A stretch of 64,000 bases of DNA from Polluticoccus soli (GCF_029269745.1 NZ_JARJHT010000001.1:2046001-2110000), one strand, 5' to 3'; counted from the first letter of the stretch, positions 25,735-35,651 are shown. Numbers and translations: made by a program. Notes: generated by a model not told the origin, from the sequence alone.

Positions 25735-25745
25735 ATACCCCTATG
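25735..25745 (-). promoter_or_regulatory. TAGGGGTA box before the YD-like T9SS gene (weak sigma-site candidate)
   Basis: Minus strand CATAGGGGTAT, 40 bp before the ATG. It shares TAGGGGTA with the sites at 46042-46052, 42636-42646 and 41469-41479. The second half-element (GTTGTCRTATWT) is not well matched, so this is only a candidate. Confidence 0.3.
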
Positions 25746-25802
25746 CCTCGTTAAGTAAATCGACGCAGCAGGAAATAAGTTACAATTGGATGATAAATTC
25801 TT

Positions 25803-26315
25803 TTAGAGGTTCTTGAGCAGCTGTTTGGAACGTGCTATGAATGCCTTGGATGGTTCGTGCGAAAGTTCGTCCTCTATAATAGTGCGTAGCTCCTGTTTGA
25901 TATCGGGGTAGGTTTTGGCGAGGTTGGCCAGCACAGTCATGGCGAAAACACGCACTGCTATGGTTTCTTTCAGGTCGCCCAGCAGGTCAAAGCAAGCATT
26001 CATTATATCGCCGTGCAACTCTTCGGGGATCTCGATGAACTGCAGGATGCGAACTACATTTCGTTTTACAGCCACATGCACACCCGGCTCGCTCATTTTT
26101 TTTACCATGGCCGGAAGGTAGGGTAGGGCAAGCTCATGGTGTTTTTCGGCCACTACGCTAAGCACCCAGGCTGCACGCTGAACCACACGGTATTCATCAT
26201 TCAGGAATAAATGCATGAATTCTTTGAACCGGTCCGGGTTGTTGCCGATCCATTTGGCAATTTTTTCGGACTGAACACGTGAATGTTCTTTTAATATTTC
26301 GGCGCGGAGGTCCAT
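25803..26315 (-). CDS. HEAT-repeat-like protein
   Basis: 170 residues from the ATG at 26315. The longer ORF up to 26540 is rejected because its extra 75 residues are low-quality and overlap the tex promoter and start on the other strand. Helical pairs such as RVVQRAAWVLSVVAEK, VKRNVVRILQFIEIP and IAVRVFAMTVLANLAK are spaced ~35-40 residues apart, as in HEAT/ARM repeats. Probably a cytoplasmic scaffold or adaptor. Divergent from tex with about 120 bp between the starts. Confidence 0.75.
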   Translation of the reverse strand: MDLRAEILKEHSRVQSEKIAKWIGNNPDRFKEFMHLFLNDEYRVVQRAAWVLSVVAEKHHELALPYLPAMVKKMSEPGVHVAVKRNVVRILQFIEIPEELHGDIMNACFDLLGDLKETIAVRVFAMTVLANLAKTYPDIKQELRTIIEDELSHEPSKAFIARSKQLLKNL

Positions 26316-26436
26316 AAAACGCTCAAATTTAAGCTCAAATATGAACCTGTAACATGTGAATATTTTTAAGGCAAATTTTGTTTCAGTATCTGCCCGAGGC
26401 CTTTTACATTCGCAGTCCGCAAGAAAACGAGAAGTC

Positions 26437-28680
26437 ATGACAGAATATGCAGCAGGCGTAGCCTCCAAACTGAATATAAGGGAACAACAAGTAGCCACGG
26501 TACTGGAATTATTGAACGAAGGTGCAACGATACCATTCATTGCCCGTTACCGTAAGGATAAGACTGGTGCGCTGGATGAGGTGCAGATACAATCTATCCA
26601 GGACGAAGCCAAATTCCAGAAAGAATACAGTGAGCGTAAAGCTTTTATAGAAAAGACGATAACAGAGCAAGGCAAGATGACCGAAGCGCTACAAGCCAAA
26701 CTGGACGCAGCCATTACCATCGCCGAGCTGGAAGATATATACCTGCCTTACAAACCTAAACGCAAAACCAAAGCACAAACAGCGCGTGAGAACGGACTAG
26801 AGCCGTTGGCTACCATGATACTGGAGCAGGGCAATATTGTGCCGCTCACGGAAGCTGCCGGGTTCATTACCGAGAATGTGAAGTCGGCAGAAGATGCGCT
26901 GCAAGGTGCGCGCGATATCATAGCCGAACTGGTGAACGAAGACGCACAAGTACGTGCTAAGTCGCGTAAGCTGTTCGAAGATACGGCTACCGTACAAAGC
27001 AAAGTGCTGAGCGATAAAGAAACCGAAGGTGTTAAGTACAAAGACTACTACGACTTCTCTGAGCCGGTGTCGAAAATACCATCGCACCGTATGCTGGCCA
27101 TTATGCGTGGCTTTATGGAAGGAGTTCTGCGTATGACCATAGCTCCCAGTGAAGAAGAGGCGCTGGCCATGATCGAACGCCTGTATGTGAAATCGGGTAA
27201 CGAAGCTGGCGAGCAAGTGAAGAAAGCAGTGAAAGATGCATACCGTCGTTTATTGCAGCCAAGCCTGGAAAGCGAATTCCGCATGGCGCTGAAGACAAAA
27301 GCTGATGAAGAAGCGATCAATGTATTTGCTGAGAACCTGAGGCAGCTCTTGTTAAGCTCGCCACTGGGCAGTAAGCGCATACTGGCTTTGGATCCCGGTT
27401 ACCGCACCGGCTGCAAAACAGTATGCCTGGATGATAAAGGAACATTGAAGAAAACAGATCTGATTTATATACACGAGCCAGGCAAGTTGATGAGTGCAGA
27501 ACAAACCATCCGCAACCTGGTGAAGCAATATGATATACAAACGATAGCGATTGGCGACGGCACAGCAGGACGCGAAACAGAACAGTTCATCAAGAAACTT
27601 GATCTGGGACTACCGATATTTTTAGTGAACGAGGATGGCGCGTCTATATACTCTGCATCAGAGATCGCAAGGCAAGAGTTCCCCGACCAGGATGTGACTG
27701 TGCGTGGTGCAGTAAGCATTGGCCGCAGGCTGATGGATCCGCTAGCGGAACTGGTGAAGATCGATCCTAAAAGCATTGGTGTTGGCCAGTACCAGCACGA
27801 CGTAAACCAGGTGCGCCTGAAAGAACGTCTCGATCAAACCGTGGTAAGCTGTGTGAACGCTGTGGGTGTAAACCTGAATACAGCCAGCAAGCACCTGCTG
27901 AGCTATGTGAGTGGTATCGGTCCTTCTATTGCCGAAAATATTGTGAACTATCGCACAGAGATAGGCGGTTTCGAATCGCGCAAGCAATTGCTGAAAGTAC
28001 CCCGCTTAGGTAATAAAGCATTTGAGCAATGCGCTGGATTCTTGCGCATCAAAGAAGGAGAAAACGTGTTGGATGCAAGTGCTGTGCACCCTGAAGCTTA
28101 TGACGTAGTAGCGAAGATGGCGAAAGATCTTGGCGTAGAAGTAAAAGCGCTGATTGGTAACGACAGTATGGTTAACTCGATCAATGTAAAGAACTATACG
28201 ACTGAAACCGTAGGTGAGCATACCGTACGTGATATCCTGAACGAGTTGAAGAAACCAGGTCTTGACCCACGTAGTGAAGCACAACAATTTGAATTCGCGA
28301 ACATCTACAGCCTTGAAGATGTACATGTCGGTATGATCGTTCCGGGTGTAGTGACCAACCTCACGCGATTTGGTGCCTTTATTGATATTGGTGTTAAACA
28401 AGATGGTCTTGTACACGTGTCGGAGATATCGCACACCTACATCACCGATCCTAACGAAGCGCTGAAGCTAAACCAAAAGGTGACAGTGAAAGTGCTGGAA
28501 GTTGACTTAGGTCGTAAACGTATCGCACTTTCTATCAAACAAACGCAGGATGCACCTGCACGTAAAGAACGCGGCGGTGGCCAGCCTCGACGCGATTTCA
28601 ACAAACCGAAAGAAAAAGACCTTTCGGAAATGGGTATAAATGATGCTCTGAGTTTGCTGAAGAAGAAGTTTGGAAAATAA
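26437..28680 (+). CDS. tex: Tex-family RNA-binding transcription accessory protein
   Basis: 747 residues from the ATG at 26437. The GTG at 26356 is rejected: a -7-like box TACATTCG lies at 26405-26412 inside that extension. Order: Tex N-terminal helical region (NIREQQVATVLELLNEGATIPFIARYRKDKTG); YqgF/RNase H-like fold (KRILALDPGYRTGCKTV); helix-hairpin-helix pair (NLNTASKHLLSYVSGIGPSIAENIV); S1 domain (VHVGMIVPGVVTNLTRFGAF). A short basic Arg/Gly tail follows. Binds RNA/DNA and assists transcription. Single gene with a strong terminator. Confidence 0.96.
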   Translation: MTEYAAGVASKLNIREQQVATVLELLNEGATIPFIARYRKDKTGALDEVQIQSIQDEAKFQKEYSERKAFIEKTITEQGKMTEALQAKLDAAITIAELEDIYLPYKPKRKTKAQTARENGLEPLATMILEQGNIVPLTEAAGFITENVKSAEDALQGARDIIAELVNEDAQVRAKSRKLFEDTATVQSKVLSDKETEGVKYKDYYDFSEPVSKIPSHRMLAIMRGFMEGVLRMTIAPSEEEALAMIERLYVKSGNEAGEQVKKAVKDAYRRLLQPSLESEFRMALKTKADEEAINVFAENLRQLLLSSPLGSKRILALDPGYRTGCKTVCLDDKGTLKKTDLIYIHEPGKLMSAEQTIRNLVKQYDIQTIAIGDGTAGRETEQFIKKLDLGLPIFLVNEDGASIYSASEIARQEFPDQDVTVRGAVSIGRRLMDPLAELVKIDPKSIGVGQYQHDVNQVRLKERLDQTVVSCVNAVGVNLNTASKHLLSYVSGIGPSIAENIVNYRTEIGGFESRKQLLKVPRLGNKAFEQCAGFLRIKEGENVLDASAVHPEAYDVVAKMAKDLGVEVKALIGNDSMVNSINVKNYTTETVGEHTVRDILNELKKPGLDPRSEAQQFEFANIYSLEDVHVGMIVPGVVTNLTRFGAFIDIGVKQDGLVHVSEISHTYITDPNEALKLNQKVTVKVLEVDLGRKRIALSIKQTQDAPARKERGGGQPRRDFNKPKEKDLSEMGINDALSLLKKKFGK

Positions 28681-28712
28681 AAAATGGCCGGTGTTTAACC
28701 GGCCATTTTCAT
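28681..28712. terminator. Terminator shared by tex and the acyltransferase gene
   Basis: 12-bp stem AAAATGGCCGGT/ACCGGCCATTTT with loop GTTTA, beginning right after the tex stop. A-run before and T-run after, so it can act in both directions on the convergent genes. Confidence 0.85.
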
Positions 28713-29876
28713 TTATACATAGCTTAGCCACCATTTCCTGTGAGTGGCTTTTACATTCATAAACCAGCGGCAAGGCAGGTATAATATTGCAACGGTCAAT
28801 AACCAATAGGCATATACCCAGGGCAGCGAAAAGCCCCAGCCCGGTTTAGGGTCGAAGAGGTGTTCATTACTCATAAAATCGGCGATAGGTACATTCATTA
28901 ATAAGGCAACTACGATGGCCATGGCATGTATCAGGTAGATATGCAGGATGTAGTAGAACATCGGCACTCTACCATATACGGTAAAGAATCGGCCCGCACT
29001 GTTGCGCATTTTCTCCAGAACAGGAAGGGCCATGATAGCCGGCCCTATAGTCATTAACAGGTATAGCAACGATGGTGGATACTTGGTGCAGTTGATGAAT
29101 GACAGAAACGTATGCCACGCAGTGGGTTGACTCGCCCATGGAGTGGGGTCCCCGTAAATATTGATATAACGAATAAGGATAAAGGCTACGATAGCACTTA
29201 GGCCAATACCATATAACCACTTGTTACGTGCGTTCTCTTCCTTGCGGAATATGGTTCCAAAACAATAACCTGTAGCCATTACGCCGATCCATGGAATAAG
29301 AGGGTAAATTACCATCACGTTTAAGCCGCCAATTCGCGTAAGGTCAGACTCATGGAGTAGGTTCCACCATATCGCATCATCACCAAAACGACTGGCGTGT
29401 ATAGGATCAAGCAAATTATGACCTGTGATCATTGCTAAACCTATTGTGAGTATGGCAGGCATAGGCAACCAGATAAGTCCTGCGAGAAATATCATGCTCC
29501 ATCCAATGGCCCAGATAACTTGCACGAACACCTGCGTGTAATCGACATTGAATTGCCAGCCAAACCGTACGACTGTCATTTCCAAAATAATGAGCCAGAT
29601 GCCGCGGGTTATTAAGAATCTCGACGTAACTCCTTTTGTGGGGCATTTACGTAACGAAAGGTAAGCGCTGGTTCCCGCGAGGAAGACAAAAACCGGTGCG
29701 CAGAAATGCGTGATCCACCTGGTAAAGAACATGGCAGTGCCGGCATATTGCAGATCGGTTGGGTTATGGTGGAAGTCAGAAAAGAAGTCGCGGGTATGAT
29801 CAAGTGCCATTATGACCATGACGATACCCCTCAGGATATCGATGGAGATAATGCGTTTGTGGTGTGTGGCCGACAT
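28713..29876 (-). CDS. DUF1624/HGSNAT-type membrane acyltransferase
   Basis: 387 residues, about ten membrane segments. The start RIISIDILRGIVMVIMALDHTRDFF carries the conserved D-R-G and DHTRD motifs of the heparan-glucosaminide N-acetyltransferase/DUF1624 family; HFCAPVFVFLAGTSAYLSL follows, as expected. Likely moves an acyl group across the membrane to a cell-envelope sugar. An exact -7 box (TAATTTTG on minus) lies at 29922-29929. Single gene. Confidence 0.88.
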   Translation of the reverse strand: MSATHHKRIISIDILRGIVMVIMALDHTRDFFSDFHHNPTDLQYAGTAMFFTRWITHFCAPVFVFLAGTSAYLSLRKCPTKGVTSRFLITRGIWLIILEMTVVRFGWQFNVDYTQVFVQVIWAIGWSMIFLAGLIWLPMPAILTIGLAMITGHNLLDPIHASRFGDDAIWWNLLHESDLTRIGGLNVMVIYPLIPWIGVMATGYCFGTIFRKEENARNKWLYGIGLSAIVAFILIRYINIYGDPTPWASQPTAWHTFLSFINCTKYPPSLLYLLMTIGPAIMALPVLEKMRNSAGRFFTVYGRVPMFYYILHIYLIHAMAIVVALLMNVPIADFMSNEHLFDPKPGWGFSLPWVYAYWLLTVAILYLPCRWFMNVKATHRKWWLSYV

Positions 29877-30044
29877 AGATGACAGATTCAGGATAAAAGT
29901 AATTCAATCTGTTTTCGTGCGCAAAATTACCCGGACTGTGGCAGAAACATGATCAACATCACCAGTTGCGGGAACACCGGCATGTTCGCCATCATCGTTT
30001 ATGGCAGCGCAACAAAGTAGATTTGTGGTTAGAATTTGAGCAGT

Positions 30045-30515
30045 ATGGCTTCGCAATCCCCCGAACGGTTTGAGCTGATAAAGCTGGCCGAAAAACTAAA
30101 TAAAGACTATTACCCGCTGACTGAACTGTTGTGTAAGAATGCAAAAGTGCAGGCTGAGTGGTTGAAGGAGAATAATGCTGGCACTGTACCCTTTCTTCAA
30201 TTCTGTAATGATCTCAGTGAAAAGATCGCACACCACGTGTCTATGAGCAGATCTGTTATAGAGGTATGCAGAGAACAGCAGCGGGACGGGGTCTTCTTTA
30301 GCAGCAATGCTTTCATGCAGTCAAGAGAATCAATCGCCAGGGTATTTGCTGATATAAGACGCGAAGGAAAGGAAAAGACACCTGTAGAATGGGAAGAAAT
30401 GCACGACAACCTTGAAATGAAGCTAAACGTCTTGAATAACCTGCTGGTAGAATTGTTCCGCATCGAGGACAAAGACCTGATACCCCTGTTGGAAAAGAAT
30501 CTTTCACTCAACTAG
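30045..30515 (+). CDS. Hypothetical helical protein
   Basis: 156 residues from the ATG at 30045. An in-frame TTG at 30036 is too close to the exact -7 box TAGATTTG at 30018-30025 to be preferred. All-helical, charged and soluble (ELIKLAEKLNKDYYPLTELL, NLEMKLNVLNNLLVELFRIEDKDLI), a hemerythrin- or PhoU-like helical-bundle style. Several His/Glu are present (KIAHHVSMSR), but no clear metal site. I do not recognise the family. Ends at a strong terminator shared with the S9 peptidase. Confidence 0.6.
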   Translation: MASQSPERFELIKLAEKLNKDYYPLTELLCKNAKVQAEWLKENNAGTVPFLQFCNDLSEKIAHHVSMSRSVIEVCREQQRDGVFFSSNAFMQSRESIARVFADIRREGKEKTPVEWEEMHDNLEMKLNVLNNLLVELFRIEDKDLIPLLEKNLSLN

Positions 30516-30522
30516 ACAAAAC

Positions 30523-30554
30523 AAAAAAAGCCGCGCAATTTGCGCGGCTTTTTT
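30523..30554. terminator. Terminator between the helical protein and the S9 peptidase
   Basis: Stem GCCGCGCAA/TTGCGCGGC (30530-30538/30540-30548) flanked by AAAAAAA and TTTTTT, so it is bidirectional for the two convergent genes. Confidence 0.9.
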
Positions 30555-30567
30555 ATAAAAAACTTTA

Positions 30568-33249
30568 TTAGTTCTTCAAGTCAAATGTAATAGTCGCGCC
30601 TGGAACTTGAGAGAGAGGTGCTACAATACGCTGGGCAACTTTGTTGTCCTTGGCAATGTAATAAGTAGCGATTTCGTTAGGTTCGTCAACGCTTGCCACT
30701 TCGCATTTAAAACAAGGCTTGCCATTTACTGTTTCTGTGCCTACAACAGCAACTCTGTTCAGTTTTGCTTTGCCATCCTGTCCGGCAATATAGATACCAG
30801 CTTCGTAACCCTCTTTCAACGGCAGGCGTGCCAGTACCATGTCGTTACCACCACCGTCGTGTATGTAAGCTCCGTCCACAGTTTCTGTATTGCTTTTACC
30901 AGCCATAGTTGTGGTTACTTTGTTGCCATCGTAAGCGTAAGTGGCTTCCTGACCAGGACCGGCGCTTGCTTTGCGGCTAAGCGGTTTCAATGTCCATTTA
31001 GTGTAAACGGCTTCGTCGCTTTGTTCGCCTTGTGGTGTTTTTACAGCGTCTTTGACTATCCAGTTGCCGTTTTCTTCTTTTACGGTACGTACCATGGTCA
31101 TTGGTATTTTCTGACCGCCCATATCCAATACGATGTCGTAAGTATAAGTGCCTGCAGTAAGATCAGAAGATGGTTTAGGCATTTCTTTCAGCGCAGCGAC
31201 CTGTAGCTTTTTGGTTAGCGTCAAGCTCTTTGGATCGACAGTTATTTCCTGCAGTTTAGCTGCCAGCTCAGGCTTCATTTCTTCCTGGTAGCGTGCTTTC
31301 AGAATTTTGCCCAGGAATACTTCGGCGCGACCAAGAGAAGCCATGTTGTTCACTGGTTTGTGGAAGCCGTGGCCTTCGTCCGGAGCGCAGATGTATTCAA
31401 CTGTGCGGTTCAGATCGCGGAGGGCAATTACTATTTGATCACTTTCTGCTTTTTTAACACGAGGATCGTTCGCGCCTTGTATGATCATCAGCGGAGCGGT
31501 GATCCTTGCTGCAGAGTTGAGCGGAGATTGTTTTTCCAGCAGTGCTTTTCCTTCAGGAGTTGCAGGATCGCCCATTCGCTCTGTGAAGATCTTCCGACCG
31601 GCTTCCCAATACGGAGGAATTGAGTTCAGCAGTGTGATCAGGTTGCTTGGGCCAACAATGTCAACACCGGCAGCATATACATCTGGTGTGAACGCAAGAC
31701 CAGCCAGCGTAGCATAACCACCGTAGCTGCCACCCATGATAGCAACACGCTTAGGATCAGCAATGCCTTTGCTTACCAGGTGTTTTACACCCCAGGTAAT
31801 ATCGTCCTGCATCAGCATGCCCCATTGTTTGTTGCCCGCGTTGATGAATTTCTTACCATAACCAGTGCTACCACGGAAGTTCATTTGCAGTACAGCATAG
31901 CCGCGGTTGGCCAACCACTGTATCCAGCCACTAAATCCCCAGTAGTCGCGAGCCCAGGGGCCGCCATGAGGCAGTACGATCAGTGGAAGGTTCTTGGGAT
32001 CAACACCTTTTGGAACTGTCAGGTAAGCAGGTATTTCGAGACCATCACTGCTCTTGTATGTGATCGCCTCCATTTTAGCAAAGTTCTTCTCGTAAGGTTT
32101 CAGCTTAGGACGAGGAGTGTATTGGAAAATGAGCTCTTGTTTTTTCCTGTCGTAGAAATAAACTTCAGGCAGTTTGTCATCGCTCCATACAGACACCAGG
32201 TATTTATCTTCTTCGTTGGTAGAGCTTTGGAAATTCACCTCCATGCCGGGGAATTTGCCCTTTACGAAGTTGAAATCTTTTTCCATTGCCTTGTCCTTGA
32301 AATAATATTTGGTTTTGGCAGCGGTATAAGTAGTATAGATGATGTCGCGGGTTTTATCGCTGAATGCGACATTGCCGAGGTCAACTTTGTTGTTGGGGTC
32401 TTTTTCTACATCAGTGAGCTTCAATGTCTGCATATCCATTACCATCAGCTTGGTAAGGTCCTGGTTGGCGCCTTTGTTTGTCTCGATGTAGATGTTCTTA
32501 TTGTCGGTTGTGAACGACAGAGGTCCACAGCTTTCCAGCGTACCGCAATCGTAGATCTTAGTATAAGTTCCGTCTGTGTTCCTTTTTAGTATCTCAGTTG
32601 TGCCGTCTTCAGGAGTGCGGGTAGCCAGGCGAACATTCTCGTCCCAGTCAAACACCCAACCTGTCAACCTGTCTTTGTTGGTTTCCAGAAGGGTGAGTTT
32701 ACCCGTGTTGATCTCAAGCTTGTACAGGTCATGCCAGCTGGCATCGCGGTCGTTCAGGCCAACCCAAAGCACATCCGGATTTTTACGGCTTACTGCAAAG
32801 ATGTAGGCTTTTACCTTGTCGTTTGGAGTCAGGTTGCGGGCGGTAGGTACGCCGGTTGCAGGGTCTGCCGCGTCGAGCGGATTAACTGCATAAATATTGT
32901 CGTTCTCATCGCCACCTTTTGCCTGTGCGAACAGGATGTACTTGCCGTCGTGCGTCCAGAAATAGCCGCTCATTGGCTCTTTGCTGGCGGTCAGTGGACG
33001 AGCCTTTTCAAACGGTTCATCAAATCTTTTTACCCAGATGTTCAGGATGCCGTTGTTGGCCTTCAGGAAGGAAACCATCTTTCCGTCGGGGCTTAGCTGG
33101 CTACCGGCGATCTCCGGGTTGTCGAAAAATAGTTCCCTGTCTATCAGGGGGATTTGCTCTTTGGACGTATTCGTCTGAGCAGTGGCAATGCATGCTTGCA
33201 TGGCAATAGCGGCAACAAGGCTCGCTTTTCTCAATAAGTGGTGGTTCAT
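30568..33249 (-). CDS. S9 prolyl-oligopeptidase-type secreted peptidase with C-terminal extra domain
   Basis: 893 residues. Signal peptide (..CIATAQ). Seven-bladed propeller (about 40-385), then an alpha/beta-hydrolase: LPHGGPWARD oxyanion region, nucleophile Ser508 in GGSYGGY, Asp595 in QGANDP, His627 in DEGHGFH, so the triad is complete. Catalytic S9 proteins of this kind normally end near residue 655. Here ~230 more residues follow (KLQEITVDPKSL..ITFDLKN), beta-rich, with DGGGNDMVLARLPLKEGYE, resembling DUF3108-like lipocalin domains. Likely periplasmic or secreted. Single gene with its own terminator. Confidence 0.92.
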   Translation of the reverse strand: MNHHLLRKASLVAAIAMQACIATAQTNTSKEQIPLIDRELFFDNPEIAGSQLSPDGKMVSFLKANNGILNIWVKRFDEPFEKARPLTASKEPMSGYFWTHDGKYILFAQAKGGDENDNIYAVNPLDAADPATGVPTARNLTPNDKVKAYIFAVSRKNPDVLWVGLNDRDASWHDLYKLEINTGKLTLLETNKDRLTGWVFDWDENVRLATRTPEDGTTEILKRNTDGTYTKIYDCGTLESCGPLSFTTDNKNIYIETNKGANQDLTKLMVMDMQTLKLTDVEKDPNNKVDLGNVAFSDKTRDIIYTTYTAAKTKYYFKDKAMEKDFNFVKGKFPGMEVNFQSSTNEEDKYLVSVWSDDKLPEVYFYDRKKQELIFQYTPRPKLKPYEKNFAKMEAITYKSSDGLEIPAYLTVPKGVDPKNLPLIVLPHGGPWARDYWGFSGWIQWLANRGYAVLQMNFRGSTGYGKKFINAGNKQWGMLMQDDITWGVKHLVSKGIADPKRVAIMGGSYGGYATLAGLAFTPDVYAAGVDIVGPSNLITLLNSIPPYWEAGRKIFTERMGDPATPEGKALLEKQSPLNSAARITAPLMIIQGANDPRVKKAESDQIVIALRDLNRTVEYICAPDEGHGFHKPVNNMASLGRAEVFLGKILKARYQEEMKPELAAKLQEITVDPKSLTLTKKLQVAALKEMPKPSSDLTAGTYTYDIVLDMGGQKIPMTMVRTVKEENGNWIVKDAVKTPQGEQSDEAVYTKWTLKPLSRKASAGPGQEATYAYDGNKVTTTMAGKSNTETVDGAYIHDGGGNDMVLARLPLKEGYEAGIYIAGQDGKAKLNRVAVVGTETVNGKPCFKCEVASVDEPNEIATYYIAKDNKVAQRIVAPLSQVPGATITFDLKN

Positions 33250-33443
33250 AACAAGGAAATTAAAAGGTGATCGTTTCTATTTATCGTCATTTCGGGCAAA
33301 ATGTTACAGAAATATTGATGGGATATACAAATTATTAAAAAAAGTCTTGAGATGAAAGTTTTTTTAATTAAATAATTGGTTTAATGTGTCATGGAATGTT
33401 GCCAATACTTATGATTTAGCCTTTTTATCTATGGGTAGTAGAT

Positions 33444-33473
33444 TGAATATTACTGCTGGGGTGGTATATTTGG
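33444..33473 (+). promoter_or_regulatory. Promoter of the Reg_prop propeller gene
   Basis: -33 TTG 33444-33446, 19-bp spacer, exact -7 TATATTTG 33466-33473. ATG at 33495. Confidence 0.7.
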
Positions 33474-33494
33474 GGACACAAAAAATTACTGAAA

Positions 33495-35627
33495 ATGAAA
33501 AGGTGTACCCTGGTCCTGGTGTTGCTTGTAACCGTTTTGAAAACACAAGCCTTCGATCCTATTTATCAATGGATGCTGATCACAAAAGATTATTCCTACC
33601 TGAACAATGCGCTGGATGAAACTGCAAAGCTTCCGGCCGGCAATGGTATCAATGATATGGTAGAAGATAAAAATGGCCTTGTATGGCTGGGTATCGATCA
33701 TGCAGGTGTGCGCACCTTTGATGGTAAAAAGATAAAAGACCCAAAATATCCTAACGACTGTTTCGTTGCCAAGGGTATTGTTTTATCGATTGCGTGCGAT
33801 AGCAAAAACAATATCTGGATCGGTACGTCTCTTGGTCTTGTTAAATACGACGGCACGAATTGGACCGATATAGATGAGAGTGTCACCGGTATTCGTGCAG
33901 TGACGGATATCGTTGTTACAGCTACCGACAAGATCTACATCACCGGCATGGTGAAAAATGAAGACGAATTCATTGGAGGTGGTGCTGCTTTCTTTAACGG
34001 TGAAAACTGGACTACCTACAATAAATCAAACTCTGCTATTCCTGACAACATTCTCGAAGACCTCACTATGGACAACAATGGCCACCTGTGGGCGATAATT
34101 GGTGACCATAAACAAGGTGTGGTAAAATTCGATGGAAAGAACTGGAAAGTCTTCAATAACGCCAGCTCTGAATTTCCTGCTGCAGAAGTACACGCTATTG
34201 CTACCAACAAAAGCGGCAAAATATGGTTTGCTACCCCCAAAGGTATAGCCGAGTATGACGGTTCAAAATGGAGCATGCGTGGGTTTACCAACGGTTTTTC
34301 TCCAAGGATGCTGGAATACACTTCAGGCGATGGTTCGCTGGATGTGATTTCTCTGAATGTTGAAGATAACGGAACGGTATGGCTGGGTACACGCGATAAA
34401 GGCGTTTTCTACATGAAGAACGACCGCATGCGCGCTATCACGCAGGCAAATTCTCCGCTTGTGCAAAATGCGGTAATGAAAATTGCGATCGATAAAAACA
34501 ACAGGAAGTGGTTTGTTACCGGATATAAAAATGTTGAATGGGCAAAATCCTATCCCAGGAATAAAATGAGCATGAACAATACTACCTATACATATGGTGC
34601 AGGTGGTATCACCGTATTTAAAGAATACAACAAGATCGACGATCCTAAATGGCTGGTATACGATAATACAAGTGCTGACCTGAAACTGGGTACTACATTC
34701 TCTATAGATGAAATGAATGATGGTACAGTACTGATGCCCAACACAGGTGATGGCCTGGTGATGTACAAAGACGGCAAGTTTACTACATACACGCATTCGA
34801 ATCCAATGCAGAGCGCGTTCGATAAGATGTTTGTGGCTCCCGATGGAAAGATCTATTTGAATGCTAGTGTTGGTGGCGTGAAGGTATTTGAAAATGGCAA
34901 AGTGAACGACTTTGCTAAATGGCCTAACATGGGTGGCGTTACAGGCATGGCTTACGACAATACCGGCGCTTTTTGGGTATCAGGCACAGGTGGTATTTCT
35001 AAACGCACAGGCGATGAATGGCAAACCTTCGATAAAAAACATGGTGATCTGCCTACGGTTATCTTCTATTCTATATTGAAAGACAGCAAAGGCACATTGT
35101 GGGCAGGTTCGGCAAAAGGCTTGATGAAATTTGATGGTGCGAACTGGCAGGTGTTGTCTAAAAAAGAGATTGAGTTCCCTTCTGATGATATCACAGTAGT
35201 AACCGAAGCAAAGGATGGCAAGATATGGCTGGGTACAAAAGCAGGTATCTCGATCTTCGATGGTACTAATTGGACACACATCTCTAAGATAGAGTCACCT
35301 AAGGTGTCGAAATTCACCGTGAACTCTATTTCGTTCGATAAGAACGGTGTTGCATACATCGCTACTGAAAATGATGGTCTGCTGCGCTATGATGGTACAA
35401 GCTGGACGCAACTGGATAGGAAGAACACCGCAACGATCTTTGATAAAGTAACTGCGGTAAAAGCTGCGTCAAATGGTAAAATATATATAGCCACGGAAAC
35501 TTCGATGTTTAATGACAGCGACTTTAGCTTGCCTTCTCAAACACCTTCTGCCCAAATCGAGCAGGGTATCAAAAAGAAAATAAAAGAAGCAGAACCTAAG
35601 CATGTTTTTGCCATTTTTGAAATATAA
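33495..35627 (+). CDS. Secreted Reg_prop-type double propeller without a kinase
   Basis: 710 residues. Signal peptide (..LKTQAF). Repeats of ~40-45 residues with the Reg_prop pattern 'D..G.IWIGT..GL.KYDG..W' run through the protein (NNIWIGTSLGLVKYDGTNW, GKIWFATPKGIAEYDGSKW, GKIWLGTKAGISIFDGTNW), enough for two seven-bladed propellers. Such propellers usually form the sensor half of hybrid two-component systems. Here there is no membrane segment, histidine kinase or sorting domain after them. It is followed 24 bp on by a secreted protein gene that is probably co-transcribed. Role unknown. Confidence 0.88.
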   Translation: MKRCTLVLVLLVTVLKTQAFDPIYQWMLITKDYSYLNNALDETAKLPAGNGINDMVEDKNGLVWLGIDHAGVRTFDGKKIKDPKYPNDCFVAKGIVLSIACDSKNNIWIGTSLGLVKYDGTNWTDIDESVTGIRAVTDIVVTATDKIYITGMVKNEDEFIGGGAAFFNGENWTTYNKSNSAIPDNILEDLTMDNNGHLWAIIGDHKQGVVKFDGKNWKVFNNASSEFPAAEVHAIATNKSGKIWFATPKGIAEYDGSKWSMRGFTNGFSPRMLEYTSGDGSLDVISLNVEDNGTVWLGTRDKGVFYMKNDRMRAITQANSPLVQNAVMKIAIDKNNRKWFVTGYKNVEWAKSYPRNKMSMNNTTYTYGAGGITVFKEYNKIDDPKWLVYDNTSADLKLGTTFSIDEMNDGTVLMPNTGDGLVMYKDGKFTTYTHSNPMQSAFDKMFVAPDGKIYLNASVGGVKVFENGKVNDFAKWPNMGGVTGMAYDNTGAFWVSGTGGISKRTGDEWQTFDKKHGDLPTVIFYSILKDSKGTLWAGSAKGLMKFDGANWQVLSKKEIEFPSDDITVVTEAKDGKIWLGTKAGISIFDGTNWTHISKIESPKVSKFTVNSISFDKNGVAYIATENDGLLRYDGTSWTQLDRKNTATIFDKVTAVKAASNGKIYIATETSMFNDSDFSLPSQTPSAQIEQGIKKKIKEAEPKHVFAIFEI

Positions 35628-35651
35628 CCCGTAACGTCAAAACAAAAATTT

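Noticed and set aside
26316-26540. N-terminal extension of the HEAT-repeat protein
   Set aside because: It would overlap the tex promoter and coding start, and has a composition unlike the rest of the protein.
30568-33249. Several 65-270-codon plus ORFs opposite the S9 peptidase
   Set aside because: Opposite-strand shadows in a GC-balanced coding region; none has a recognisable domain.
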